Origin: Alienimonas californiensis
GTDB lineage: Bacteria; Planctomycetota; Planctomycetia; Planctomycetales; Planctomycetaceae
Assembly: GCF_007743815.1 (NCBI RefSeq)
Contig: NZ_CP036265.1
Span: forward strand, 3,056,823-3,120,822
Direction: 5' to 3'
Length of the DNA stretch: 64,000 nucleotides
How positions within the stretch are numbered: the stretch's first letter is position 1; the number at the start of each line of letters is the position of its first letter. Shown here piece by piece: positions 52,057 through 60,026 of this stretch. Under the pieces are notes generated by a model that was not told the origin of the DNA, did not search any database, and was given only the letters and a program-made list of their open reading frames with translations. A program made the position numbers and the translations under genes.

Positions 52057-53532
52057 ATGCAACGGCTCGCCCATTACGCCCTCGACCTGCCCGACGGCGG
52101 TGACAGCGGCTTCCAAGAGACGATCAGAGTCGTCGAGGACTGGCTCGCCTTCCGGAGAGCGAACGACGGCTCGCCCCCGAAACGGTCCGTCGGGAAGCGC
52201 CGGGAACACCGCCGGGTCCGTTGGACGATCCGCCAGCCGCACGAACGCGGGTTCCAGTGCGAGACCGTCGTCACCGTCTCGCAGGCGGAACGGGACGTCG
52301 GGCTGACGTTCGACTTCTCCCAGGACGGGCCGCCTTTCCGCACCAGCCCCGTCAAGTTCTACAGGCCCCGCCTGATCGAGGACCTGGTACGCGGCCCGCT
52401 CACGTGGATGTCCGCCGGCGCTCCCGTCCGGCGGGAGCCCGAAACGTTCAGGGGGCGTCAGGCCGGCCGCCGACTGTCACAGATCCTGTTCGACGAACGC
52501 AGGGTCTTTCCGGTCGTCGTGTTTTCCGAGGTCAGCGGCGGGTTCCCGGAACACGACCTCGATCGGGTGGTCGCGTCCGACCTGCTGGCGCTCGCCCGCG
52601 TGGTGCGCATCGACACGGCGGCCGGCTGGGGAGTTGTCGGCGAGGGCGACAGTCGATTGTCGTGCTTCGGCGGCGCCGTACGCCTGTTCTGGCCTAACGC
52701 GACGGCCGGCGACTCTCCCTCGGATCACCCGCTCTGGAATCCGTCGGTCCCGCGAAAGCGACTTCGGCGGGAGCTGAGGGAGTTGATCTTCCCGACGAGC
52801 TGCGTCATCGCGAACCGGTCGGCGGCGGACGACGCCGTCCGGGGCGTGCTCCGCGCGGAGCGGCAGGAGGAGCAGCAGGCCGCACTGCGTCGTGCGCGTG
52901 CCCAGGGGGTCGACGAAGGCCGTGGCGAGACTGACGATCTGCTCGAAGCGGCCGTCTCCGCGGAAGACCGGGCCGACGCCGCGGAGGAACTCGTCAAGCA
53001 ACTCAAGACCGAAGTCTTCGGCCTTAGGCAGCAGATCGTCGGCCTTCTCAAAAAACAGGGCGAAGGGAGAGGCTCGGCAAACATTCCGCCCTCCGCGCCG
53101 ACCTCGGTCGCCGAGGCGGTCAGGCGGGCGAGAGAACAGTTTTCGGAAGACCTCCTGTTCGGGAAGGACGTCGAGCGGGGCGCAGCGGACCTCGACCCCG
53201 GCGCCGGCCCGCCCGAGAAGATCCTGAAGTATCTCTCCGTGCTGGCCGATTTTTCTCGGCGGCGGTCCGGCGAGTCCGCCCTGGGGCAGGACCCCGTCCG
53301 CTGGCTCGCGGAGCGTCTCGGCGGGAGCGGGGCCGTCTCCGGCGAGTCTGAGAGCGGAAAGAACGATCCGCAGCTGGCACGAAAAACGACCTTCCACGAC
53401 GGAGAGACACGTCGGCGGTTCTTTTTCCACCTGAAGGTTTCCGACGGCACGGCACCCAGCCGGTGCGTCCGCATCTACTTCGAGCCGACGACGAGCCCGG
53501 TGATCGTAGGGTGGGTCGGGCGGCACCCGTAA
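52057..53532 (+). CDS. Unknown 491-aa protein with coiled coil; candidate defence gene
   Basis: ATG 52057 is the chosen start; GTG/ATG codons upstream are possible. About 1-240 form a folded domain (FQCETVVTVSQAERDVGLTF, RRVFPVVVFSEVSGGFPEHD, DSRLSCFGGAVRLFWPNA). About 255-335 is charged and helical, likely coiled coil (RAERQEEQQAALRRARAQ, AEELVKQLKTEVFGLRQQIV). The C-terminal ~50 residues (RRRFFFHLKVSDG, CVRIYFEP, VIVGWVGRH) recall small beta-rich domains in toxin-like or defence-island proteins; this is from memory and unverified. Its place at the end opposite int is where satellites carry accessory genes. Confidence 0.6.
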   Translation: MQRLAHYALDLPDGGDSGFQETIRVVEDWLAFRRANDGSPPKRSVGKRREHRRVRWTIRQPHERGFQCETVVTVSQAERDVGLTFDFSQDGPPFRTSPVKFYRPRLIEDLVRGPLTWMSAGAPVRREPETFRGRQAGRRLSQILFDERRVFPVVVFSEVSGGFPEHDLDRVVASDLLALARVVRIDTAAGWGVVGEGDSRLSCFGGAVRLFWPNATAGDSPSDHPLWNPSVPRKRLRRELRELIFPTSCVIANRSAADDAVRGVLRAERQEEQQAALRRARAQGVDEGRGETDDLLEAAVSAEDRADAAEELVKQLKTEVFGLRQQIVGLLKKQGEGRGSANIPPSAPTSVAEAVRRAREQFSEDLLFGKDVERGAADLDPGAGPPEKILKYLSVLADFSRRRSGESALGQDPVRWLAERLGGSGAVSGESESGKNDPQLARKTTFHDGETRRRFFFHLKVSDGTAPSRCVRIYFEPTTSPVIVGWVGRHP

Positions 53533-53794
53533 TGGCCCTCCGTCCGACGATCATCATCGGCCGAGGCGGCCGAGCCGTGGGCCGGGGGCAGGGCGGGCCC
53601 GTTCGCCGACTGACGCCCCGGCAAGCACAACCTGGCCTGTCCTCGTAGGGCTGCGATGGCCTCGGCCCAGTGCCGCCCGTCAGTCGGTGGTGGGCGCTGA
53701 CCCCTGGAGCAAAACGGTAAGCAGTACGGCCGTCGTCCCCCCGAACGGCTCCGCCGGACGGCGCCTGTGCCGCGGCGAGACGGGCCAGCTGACG

Positions 53795-54187
53795 GGCCCG
53801 GAGCACGTCGTCGTCAGCGACTTCAACCCAAATGACGAGTCACAGTACAGCAGCTTGGAGGTGGCGATCCTCTCCCGTTACCCGCTGACGGACGCCGTGG
53901 AGTTCGACCGCGGCACCGACGGCAACAGCCGGCCCGGCTACCCGCCGGAGCGGAAACTGGAACGGGTGGACATGGACGGGATCGCCGACATGGGGGTGGG
54001 CCGCGGGTTCCTCGCCGCGGACGTGCCCGCCTCGGGCCTCGTGGTGGCCGTGACGCACCTGAAGTCGTCCTCCGGCCGATCGGGCGACCCGGACCGCGAC
54101 GACGCCCGCAAGCGGGAGCTGGTCGCCGCGGCGATGGCCCGGCACGTCGCCGAGCGGCTGGCGGCCGACCTGTTGGACAATGCCCCT
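53795..54187 (+). pseudogene. N-terminal part of a broken endonuclease/exonuclease/phosphatase (EEP) family gene
   Basis: The frame contains EEP features without a proper N-terminus: SLEVAILSRYPLTDAVEF, RGFLAADVPASGLVVAVTHL with THLKSS, then RKRELVAAAMARHVAERLAA, after which the similarity stops. The expected next block (GDFN) is found 5.6 kb away at 59759 on the same strand. The sequence before 53795 is not EEP-like, so the true start is also missing. Confidence 0.7.
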
Positions 54188-54363
54188 TCATGCTGCGGAG
54201 GGAGGCTAAAAGCGGCCTACGGCACATTCTCGGCAACACCCTCAAATAGCCCGCCGCGGGGGCCGATCCAAGGGCGACGCTGCCGGCGACTTCCGGCTAC
54301 GAGCGTCTCGTGAAGCGTCGCGTGGTGGGGCCGAGCCGATCGCGGTCCCGGCATAAACCTCCG

Positions 54364-54569
54364 TCGTTCGGTCCCGCTCGCCTTCCTCCCGCTCGCCGTT
54401 GGCTGCTCGCCTGACGCCGTTCCCGGCTCGGCGGCCCCGGCACCGGTTCCTGCGTCCGCCGGGGCGGTCGCTTTGCCATCCCCCGTCACGCCGGCCGCCC
54501 CTCAGAACGCCTCCGCTCCGCGAACCCACACCGACCCGGTCTCGCGGTCGGGAAGAACGGGGGGGATCG
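54364..54569 (+). pseudogene. Possible lipoprotein N-terminal fragment
   Basis: An open frame encodes VPLAFLPLAVGCSPDAVPGS, a good lipobox (LAVGC) after a hydrophobic run, and then a Pro/Ala-rich tail. No start codon is found before an upstream in-frame stop. It runs into the RND gene on the other strand. Probably a gene fragment or chance. The surrounding 54188-54569 stretch holds nothing else that I recognise. Confidence 0.25.
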
Positions 54570-57500
54570 TCAGGCCCCGGAAGGCACCGGGCGCGGCGGG
54601 CCTTGCAGGCGCGGGCCGGGGATCGCGGAGCGATCTTCGGGGGGGAACGCGTCGGGGGCGGGCTCGGCGACGACGAGTTCGTCGTGCGTGCCGCGCGGAC
54701 CGCCGCCGAGTTTACGAAGGGTTGTGTAGAAGACCGGCGTGAGGACCAGCCCGAACAGCGTCACGCCGACCATGCCGGCGAAGACCGCGGTGCCCAGCGC
54801 GACCCGCATTTCGGCCCCCGCGCCGGTGGCGAGCACGAGCGGCAGAACGCCCAGGACGAAACTGAAGGCGGTCATCAGGATCGCCCGGAACCGCAGGCGA
54901 CAGGCTTCGATCGCCCCCTCCACTCGATTCCTCCCCTGTTCCTCCAGTTGAGCGGCGAACTCGACGATGAGGATCGCGTTCTTGCAGGCCAGCCCGACGA
55001 GCACCACCAGCCCGATCTGCGTGAGGATGTTGTTGTCCAGCCCGCGGAACCAGACGCCGCCGAGCGCCGCCAGCAGGCTCATCGGGACGATCAGCACGAT
55101 CGCCAGCGGGAGGATGAGGCTTTCGAACTGAGCCGCCAGGGCGAGGTAGACGAACAGCACGCAGGCGCAGAACACGGCGATCTGTTGGAACGTCGTGACC
55201 TGTTTCTGCTGGTAGGCGATGTCCGTCGCCTCGTAGCTGAAGCCCGGCGGAAGCATGTCGCGGGCGATCCGCTCCACTTCCTGAAGCGCCTGCCCGCTGG
55301 AGACGCCGGGGGCGGTGTCGCCGTTGAGGTCCGCGGCCGGGTAGAGGTTGTACCGCACCACGCGGTCCGGCCCGCTGCGGAGCTCGACGTCCGCCAGCGA
55401 GCCCAGCGGCACAGGGTCGCCGGCGGCGTTGCGAGTCCGCAGCCGGGCGATGTCTCCCGGTTCGTCGCGGAACTCCTCCTCCGACTGCACGTTCACCTGG
55501 TAGGTGCGGCCGCCGAGATTGAAGTCGTTGACGAACAGGCTGCCGAGGTAGACCTGCATCGTTTCGAACACGTCGCCGACCGCCACGCCGAGGATCCGGG
55601 CCCGCTCCCGGTCGAGGTCGACGTAGTACTGCGGCGTGCTGGCCCGGTAGGTGCTGAAGACCTGCGCGAGGTCCGGGTCGGCGTTTGCGGCGGCGACGAT
55701 CCGTCCGACCGCCGCCTCCAGCTCCGCGGGCGTGATCTCCCCGTCACGGGCCTGGATCTGGTACTTGTAGCCGCCGCCGTTGCCTAACCCGCGGACCGGC
55801 GGCGGGGGGATCACGACGATGCCGGCGTCGGGGATCGCCGCCATCCTCGCCCGCATCTCGCTGACGATTTCGTCGAACGTCAGGCCGGCCTCCGCCCGCT
55901 CCTCGAACGGGGCGAGCACGGGGAACATCGCCGCGGAGTTACTGGCGTTCACCCGCGTCGCCCCGCTGAAGCCGGCGAAGCTCACCACGCCGGTCACGCC
56001 CTCGACCTCCCGGGCCGCCCGCACCGCGGCCTTCGTCACCGCCTCGGTGCGGTCCAGGCTCGCCCCGTCCGGCAGCTGGACCGCGAGGATGAGGTACCCT
56101 TGGTCCTGCGCCGGGATGAAACCGGTGGGGATCGTGGCGAACGAGTAATAAGTCAGCCCCAGCAGGACCGCGTAAACGCCCAGCGTGAGCCCGCTGAGGC
56201 GGATCGCCTGCTTCACCGACGCCGCGTAGGCCCCTGTGACGGCGGCCAGCGCCCGGTCGAACAGCCGGAACAGCCAGCCGAGCAGGAATTCGAAGGTCCG
56301 GTCCAGCCAGCCGTGGTGTTCGCCCCGCTTCCGCAGCAAGAGCGTCGACAGCGCGGGGCTGAGGGTCAGCGAGACGAACGTGCTGACCGCCGTGCTGAAG
56401 GCGATGGTGAGGGCGAACTGGCGGTAGAACTGCCCGCTGATCCCGCCGAGGAACGCCGTCGGCACGAAGACCGCGATCAGCACGAGCGTAGTGGCGATCA
56501 ACGCCGAGCCGACCTCCGCCATCGTGGCCCGAGTGGCGTCCCGCGGCGAGAGGCCCTCCGAGAGCTTGCGCTCCACGTTCTCCACGACCACGATCGCGTC
56601 GTCCACCACGATGCCGATCGCCAGCACCAGCCCGAACAGGCTCAGGCTGTTCAGGCTGAACCCCAGCGCCAGCATCGCCCCGAACGTGCCGACCAGCGCC
56701 ACCGGGATCGCCGCCGCGGGGATGATCGTCGCCCGCCAACTGCCCAAGAACAGGAACACGACCAGTACCACGAGCCCGACCGCCTGATACAGCGTGACGA
56801 ACACCTCGTCGATGCTCTGTTCGATGAAGTACTTCGTCGGGTCGTAGACGATCCGGTGCTCCAACCCCGGGGGGAACGGCAGCGAGTCGGCCATCTCGTC
56901 CATCGCCTCGCGAACCTCCGCGGCCGTCTGCAGGGCGTTGGAGCCCGGCCGCTGGTTGATCAGCAGGGCGACGGCCGGGTCGTCGTTGAGGTAGCTGGCG
57001 ACGGAGTAGTCCTTCGCCCCCAGCTCCACGCGGGCGACGTCCCGCACGCGGACCAGTCGGTTGCCCTCCCCGCCGCGGACGACCACCGCCCCGAACTCCT
57101 CCTCCGTGGTTAACCGGCCGAGGGTGGTGACGGGAATCTGGAACGCCCCGGCGCCCTCCGTCGGCTCCTGCCCGATCACGCCGGCGGCGACCTGCACGTT
57201 CTGCTCCCGCAGCGCCGCCACCACGTCCCCGGCGGTCATCGACAGGGCGGCGAGTTTGTCCCCGTCCAGCCAGATCCGCATCGAGTAGTCGCCCGCCCCG
57301 AAGATCCGCACGTTGCCGACGCCTTCGATCCGGCTGAGTCGGTCACGAATGTTCTGGAGGGCGTAATTCGCGATGTCCAGCTGCTCAAGCGAACCGTCCG
57401 GCGAGAGCAGGTGGACGACCAGCAGCAGGTTCGGGCTCTCCTTGGTGGTGACGACGCCGATGCGACGGACGACGTCCGGCAACCCTGGCTCCGCCGCCCC

Positions 57501-57839
57501 CACGCGGTTCTGGACCTGCACCTGGGCGGTGTCGAGGTCTGTACCGAGGGCGAAGGTCACGGTCAGCGTCATCGAGCCGTCGTTGGCCGACTGGCTCTCC
57601 ATGTACAGCATCCCCTCGACCCCGTTCACCTCCTGTTCGAGCGGCGTGGCGACCGTGTCCGCGATCACCTCCGGGGTCGCCCCGGGGAAGGTCGCCCGCA
57701 CCACGACCGTCGGCGGGGCGACCTCCGGATACTGGGCGACCGGCAGCGACGTGTACGCAATTCCCCCGCCGACGAGGATCACCACGGACAGCACGCCGGC
57801 GAAGATCGGGCGGTCGATGAAGAAGTTCGAGACGGTCAT
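54570..57839 (-). CDS. RND efflux pump inner-membrane subunit (HAE1/AcrB type)
   Basis: 1089 residues from ATG 57839. Family hallmarks: start MTVSNFFIDRPIFAGVLSVV; SLPVAQYPEVAPPTVVVRAT; the TM4 proton-relay Asp pair in LAIGIVVDDAIVVVENVERK; QDQGYLILAVQLPDGASLDR; and the second half MSLLAALGGVWFRGLDNNIL with GLACKNAILIVEFA. Full 12-TM length. It exports drugs or other hydrophobic compounds using the proton gradient. The start overlaps the adaptor stop (ATGA). No outer-membrane TolC-like gene lies in the window. Confidence 0.95.
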   Translation of the reverse strand: MTVSNFFIDRPIFAGVLSVVILVGGGIAYTSLPVAQYPEVAPPTVVVRATFPGATPEVIADTVATPLEQEVNGVEGMLYMESQSANDGSMTLTVTFALGTDLDTAQVQVQNRVGAAEPGLPDVVRRIGVVTTKESPNLLLVVHLLSPDGSLEQLDIANYALQNIRDRLSRIEGVGNVRIFGAGDYSMRIWLDGDKLAALSMTAGDVVAALREQNVQVAAGVIGQEPTEGAGAFQIPVTTLGRLTTEEEFGAVVVRGGEGNRLVRVRDVARVELGAKDYSVASYLNDDPAVALLINQRPGSNALQTAAEVREAMDEMADSLPFPPGLEHRIVYDPTKYFIEQSIDEVFVTLYQAVGLVVLVVFLFLGSWRATIIPAAAIPVALVGTFGAMLALGFSLNSLSLFGLVLAIGIVVDDAIVVVENVERKLSEGLSPRDATRATMAEVGSALIATTLVLIAVFVPTAFLGGISGQFYRQFALTIAFSTAVSTFVSLTLSPALSTLLLRKRGEHHGWLDRTFEFLLGWLFRLFDRALAAVTGAYAASVKQAIRLSGLTLGVYAVLLGLTYYSFATIPTGFIPAQDQGYLILAVQLPDGASLDRTEAVTKAAVRAAREVEGVTGVVSFAGFSGATRVNASNSAAMFPVLAPFEERAEAGLTFDEIVSEMRARMAAIPDAGIVVIPPPPVRGLGNGGGYKYQIQARDGEITPAELEAAVGRIVAAANADPDLAQVFSTYRASTPQYYVDLDRERARILGVAVGDVFETMQVYLGSLFVNDFNLGGRTYQVNVQSEEEFRDEPGDIARLRTRNAAGDPVPLGSLADVELRSGPDRVVRYNLYPAADLNGDTAPGVSSGQALQEVERIARDMLPPGFSYEATDIAYQQKQVTTFQQIAVFCACVLFVYLALAAQFESLILPLAIVLIVPMSLLAALGGVWFRGLDNNILTQIGLVVLVGLACKNAILIVEFAAQLEEQGRNRVEGAIEACRLRFRAILMTAFSFVLGVLPLVLATGAGAEMRVALGTAVFAGMVGVTLFGLVLTPVFYTTLRKLGGGPRGTHDELVVAEPAPDAFPPEDRSAIPGPRLQGPPRPVPSGA

Positions 57840-59503
57840 CCCGCCGCCCCCGGCCCGCTCGCCGCCGAACCGAACACTGCCGGCTCGACCGTCTGGGGCT
57901 CGACCGTCTGGGGCTCGACCGTCTGGGGGGCGACCGGCTGGGGGGCGACCGGCCCCGGCGCCTCGGCGGCGCCCGCGGTCGGCAGTTCGTACTGACCCTG
58001 GGCGTTTCGCCGGGCCCGGACGGCTCGGGCGAGGTCGAGGCGGGCGTCCCGCTCGAACGCCGCTTCGTCGATCTCGATCTCCCCGTCCGTCAGACGCACC
58101 GGCTCGCCGGGCCGCGCCTTTTGCAGGCCGCGAACGACCACCCGATCGGCGCTCGACAGTCCCTCCCGCACGACACGCAACCCGCCGATCAGCGGGCCGA
58201 GCGTCACGGCACGCGGCTCGACGGTAAACCCCCCGCCCCCGGAACCAGTGCCGTCCCCGTCGCCGTCCGCGGGCGGTCCGTCGCCGGCCAGATCTGCCCC
58301 GGCGTCCGCGGTCCCGCCCGCGGCGGCGTCCGATTCGGAACGCGGGACGACAACCAGCACCGTCGTCCCGGTCTGCCGCAGGGCGACGGCGGAGTCCGGC
58401 ACGAGCGTCGCGTCGTACAGCCCGCTGCCGAGGATCTTCACCTTGGCGAACAGTCCCGGCGTCAGCAGGCCGTCCGGGTTCGGGAAGCGGAGGCGGCCGG
58501 TCATGGTGTCGGTGCCGGCGTCTAACGTGTTGTCCACGAAGTCGATCGCCCCGACGTGCGGGTACCCTTCTTCGTCGGCCAGTTGCAGCACCGCGGGGTT
58601 CTGCACGTCCCGACTGCTGGGCCGCTCCCCGCGCGCCGACTGCCGGGCGTACTTCAGGAAAGCCCGTTCCGGGGCGCTGACGAACGCGTGGACCGGGTCC
58701 TGCGAGACGACGGTCGTCAGCAGCGTCGCGTCGCCGCCTTCGCCCGCCACGAGGTTCCCCGCGTCCACCAGGTGACGCGACGTGCGACCGGCGATCGGGC
58801 TGCGGACCTCCGTGAAGGAAAGGGTCAGTTCGGCGGCCCGTTCGGCGGCCTCGGCGGCGGCGATGTCGGCCTTGGCGGTTTCGAGGGCGGCGTCGGCCCG
58901 CTTGATCTGGGCGCGGGCGGCGGCGACGGTCGCGGCGGCCTGCTTCCGCTCGGAGGCCCCGATGTCGTAGCTCTCCTGCGTCTCCACCCCGCGATCGACC
59001 AGCATGTTCATGCGGGACAACTGCGACTCCCGCAACTCGAGCTCCGATTCCGCCTGCACATTGGCCGCGACGGCCGAAGTCTTCATCGCCTCCGCTTCCT
59101 GCAGCGAGGCTCGCGCCCCGGCGAGCCGCCCCCGGGCCTCCGCGAGGGCCGCCTCGAACGGACGGGGGTCGATCGTGAACAGCAGCGCGTCTTTCTCGAC
59201 CGCCGCGCCGTCGGTGAAGTGGATCTCCTGCAGATAGCCGCCGACCCGGGGGCGGATCTCGACTGTGTCCAGCGCCCGCAGGCGGGCAGTGTAGTCGTCC
59301 CACTCCACGACCTGCCGGACCAGCGGCTCCGCGACGACGACCTCCGGCGGCGGGGGAGCCTGCGGGACAGCCTTCTCTTGGCAGCCCGCGACGACGAAGC
59401 TGACGAGGACGCAGACCCCCGACGGACCCAGCAGCCTACCCCGGGGCAGACCCCCGAGCGGACGAAAACGCCCTGACGGACGGACGGACCATGGCGGGAG
59501 CAT
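57836..59503 (-). CDS. RND efflux periplasmic adaptor (membrane fusion protein), lipoprotein
   Basis: 555 residues from ATG 59503, chosen because it gives a lipoprotein signal (lipobox VVAGC, Cys41). AcrA-type order: EIRPRVGGYLQEIHFTDGAA (lipoyl half), an alpha-hairpin (about 125-205), LTLSFTEVRSPIAGRTSRHL (second lipoyl half), and beta-barrel and membrane-proximal domains. The C-terminus carries an unusual Pro/Gln tail with a 15-bp tandem DNA repeat giving QTVEPQTVEPQTVEP. It couples the pump to an outer-membrane channel. First gene of the operon. Confidence 0.93.
   Translation of the reverse strand: MLPPWSVRPSGRFRPLGGLPRGRLLGPSGVCVLVSFVVAGCQEKAVPQAPPPPEVVVAEPLVRQVVEWDDYTARLRALDTVEIRPRVGGYLQEIHFTDGAAVEKDALLFTIDPRPFEAALAEARGRLAGARASLQEAEAMKTSAVAANVQAESELELRESQLSRMNMLVDRGVETQESYDIGASERKQAAATVAAARAQIKRADAALETAKADIAAAEAAERAAELTLSFTEVRSPIAGRTSRHLVDAGNLVAGEGGDATLLTTVVSQDPVHAFVSAPERAFLKYARQSARGERPSSRDVQNPAVLQLADEEGYPHVGAIDFVDNTLDAGTDTMTGRLRFPNPDGLLTPGLFAKVKILGSGLYDATLVPDSAVALRQTGTTVLVVVPRSESDAAAGGTADAGADLAGDGPPADGDGDGTGSGGGGFTVEPRAVTLGPLIGGLRVVREGLSSADRVVVRGLQKARPGEPVRLTDGEIEIDEAAFERDARLDLARAVRARRNAQGQYELPTAGAAEAPGPVAPQPVAPQTVEPQTVEPQTVEPAVFGSAASGPGAAG
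57883..57950 (-). repeat. 15-bp tandem repeat in the adaptor C-terminus
   Basis: On the plus strand, units of CTCGACCGTCTGGGG occur three times, with degenerate units on the right. It encodes the QTVEP repeats of the adaptor tail. Such in-frame arrays can change copy number by slippage. Confidence 0.7.
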
Positions 59504-59556
59504 GCGGGACCGGCAGGACGGCAGGAGGGCGAACCACGTCAGATCGGGGGGGCGCG

Positions 59557-59572
59557 AGCGACTCCCGTTCCA
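59557..59572 (-). promoter_or_regulatory. Candidate sigma54 (-24/-12) promoter of the RND operon
   Basis: On the minus strand TGGAACGGGAGTCGCT matches the TGGCACG-N4-TTGCT pattern with two differences and the right GG-N10-GC spacing. It would start transcription about 40 nt before ATG 59503. A sigma54 activator gene lies next door at 60027. Confidence 0.4.
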
Positions 59573-59758
59573 ACAGGCAGTTGCATGGTACTGCTGCTGC
59601 TCAGAGTTCAAGCCCGGCGGCGGATGGGCCGACTCCGCCCATCCGCCGCGCTTTTGCGAGAACGCCCGTTTCGGAGGCGTGATCTTCAGCGGACGGCGCG
59701 CTCCCGCGGGGCAGTCTTCCCTCGAGCCGCCGGTGGTATTCATCGCTCCACTCCCGCG

Positions 59759-60016
59759 TTCAGGGCCGTGGTCGGCGGGGACATCAACGTCGGTGAGACC
59801 GACGCCGGCAAGAGCGGCCTCGACCTCCCCGACGCCCGGACCGACGGCTACAACGACACCTACGCCCTGCTGACGCGGGGGCTGGTGGACGGCCTGCGGC
59901 TAGGGAGCCTCACCCACGAGATAGGCAGCACCGACGACGACACCCCCGGCGACGGCGTGTTCCCGTGCCCGGGCGCGGGGGCGATCGACGCGCCGTACGT
60001 CGGCGGGGCTGACCGC
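59759..60016 (+). pseudogene. C-terminal part of the broken EEP family gene
   Basis: The frame FRAVVGGDINVGETDAGKSG carries the EEP GDxN catalytic motif and continues as ARTDGYNDTYALLTRGLVDG and GDGVFPCPGAGAIDAPYVGG. No start codon fits, and the final SDH motif of the family is missing before the frame meets the 3' end of the sigma54 regulator. It reads naturally as the continuation of the fragment ending near 54187. Confidence 0.7.
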
Positions 60017-60026
60017 TCGGACGGGC

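Larger units (their letters stand above)
38619..53532. mobile_element. Putative PICI/satellite-like integrative element at tRNA-Leu
   Basis: Gene order from the tRNA: tyrosine integrase, 607-aa unknown, excisionase-like HTH, three small unknown proteins, prim-pol, AAA/SF3-like ATPase with terminator, iteron array, SANT-like protein, repressor-like HTH protein, 491-aa coiled-coil protein. There are no capsid, terminase, tail, relaxase or type IV secretion genes. Integrase plus primase, helicase and an iteron origin is the plan of phage-inducible chromosomal islands and related satellites. The right boundary is not defined: no copy of the tRNA 3' end was found, so 53532 is only the last gene that seems to belong. 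Confidence 0.6.

Noticed and set aside
54399..55787. Plus-strand frame of 462 codons opposite the RND pump
   Set aside because: Shadow of the pump gene; its His/Arg/Asp-rich sequence is typical of antisense frames in this genome.
59504..59758. Ends of the RND insertion checked for terminal inverted repeats or a target duplication against 54188-54300
   Set aside because: No convincing inverted repeats or duplicated target bases could be seen by eye, so no transposon is claimed.
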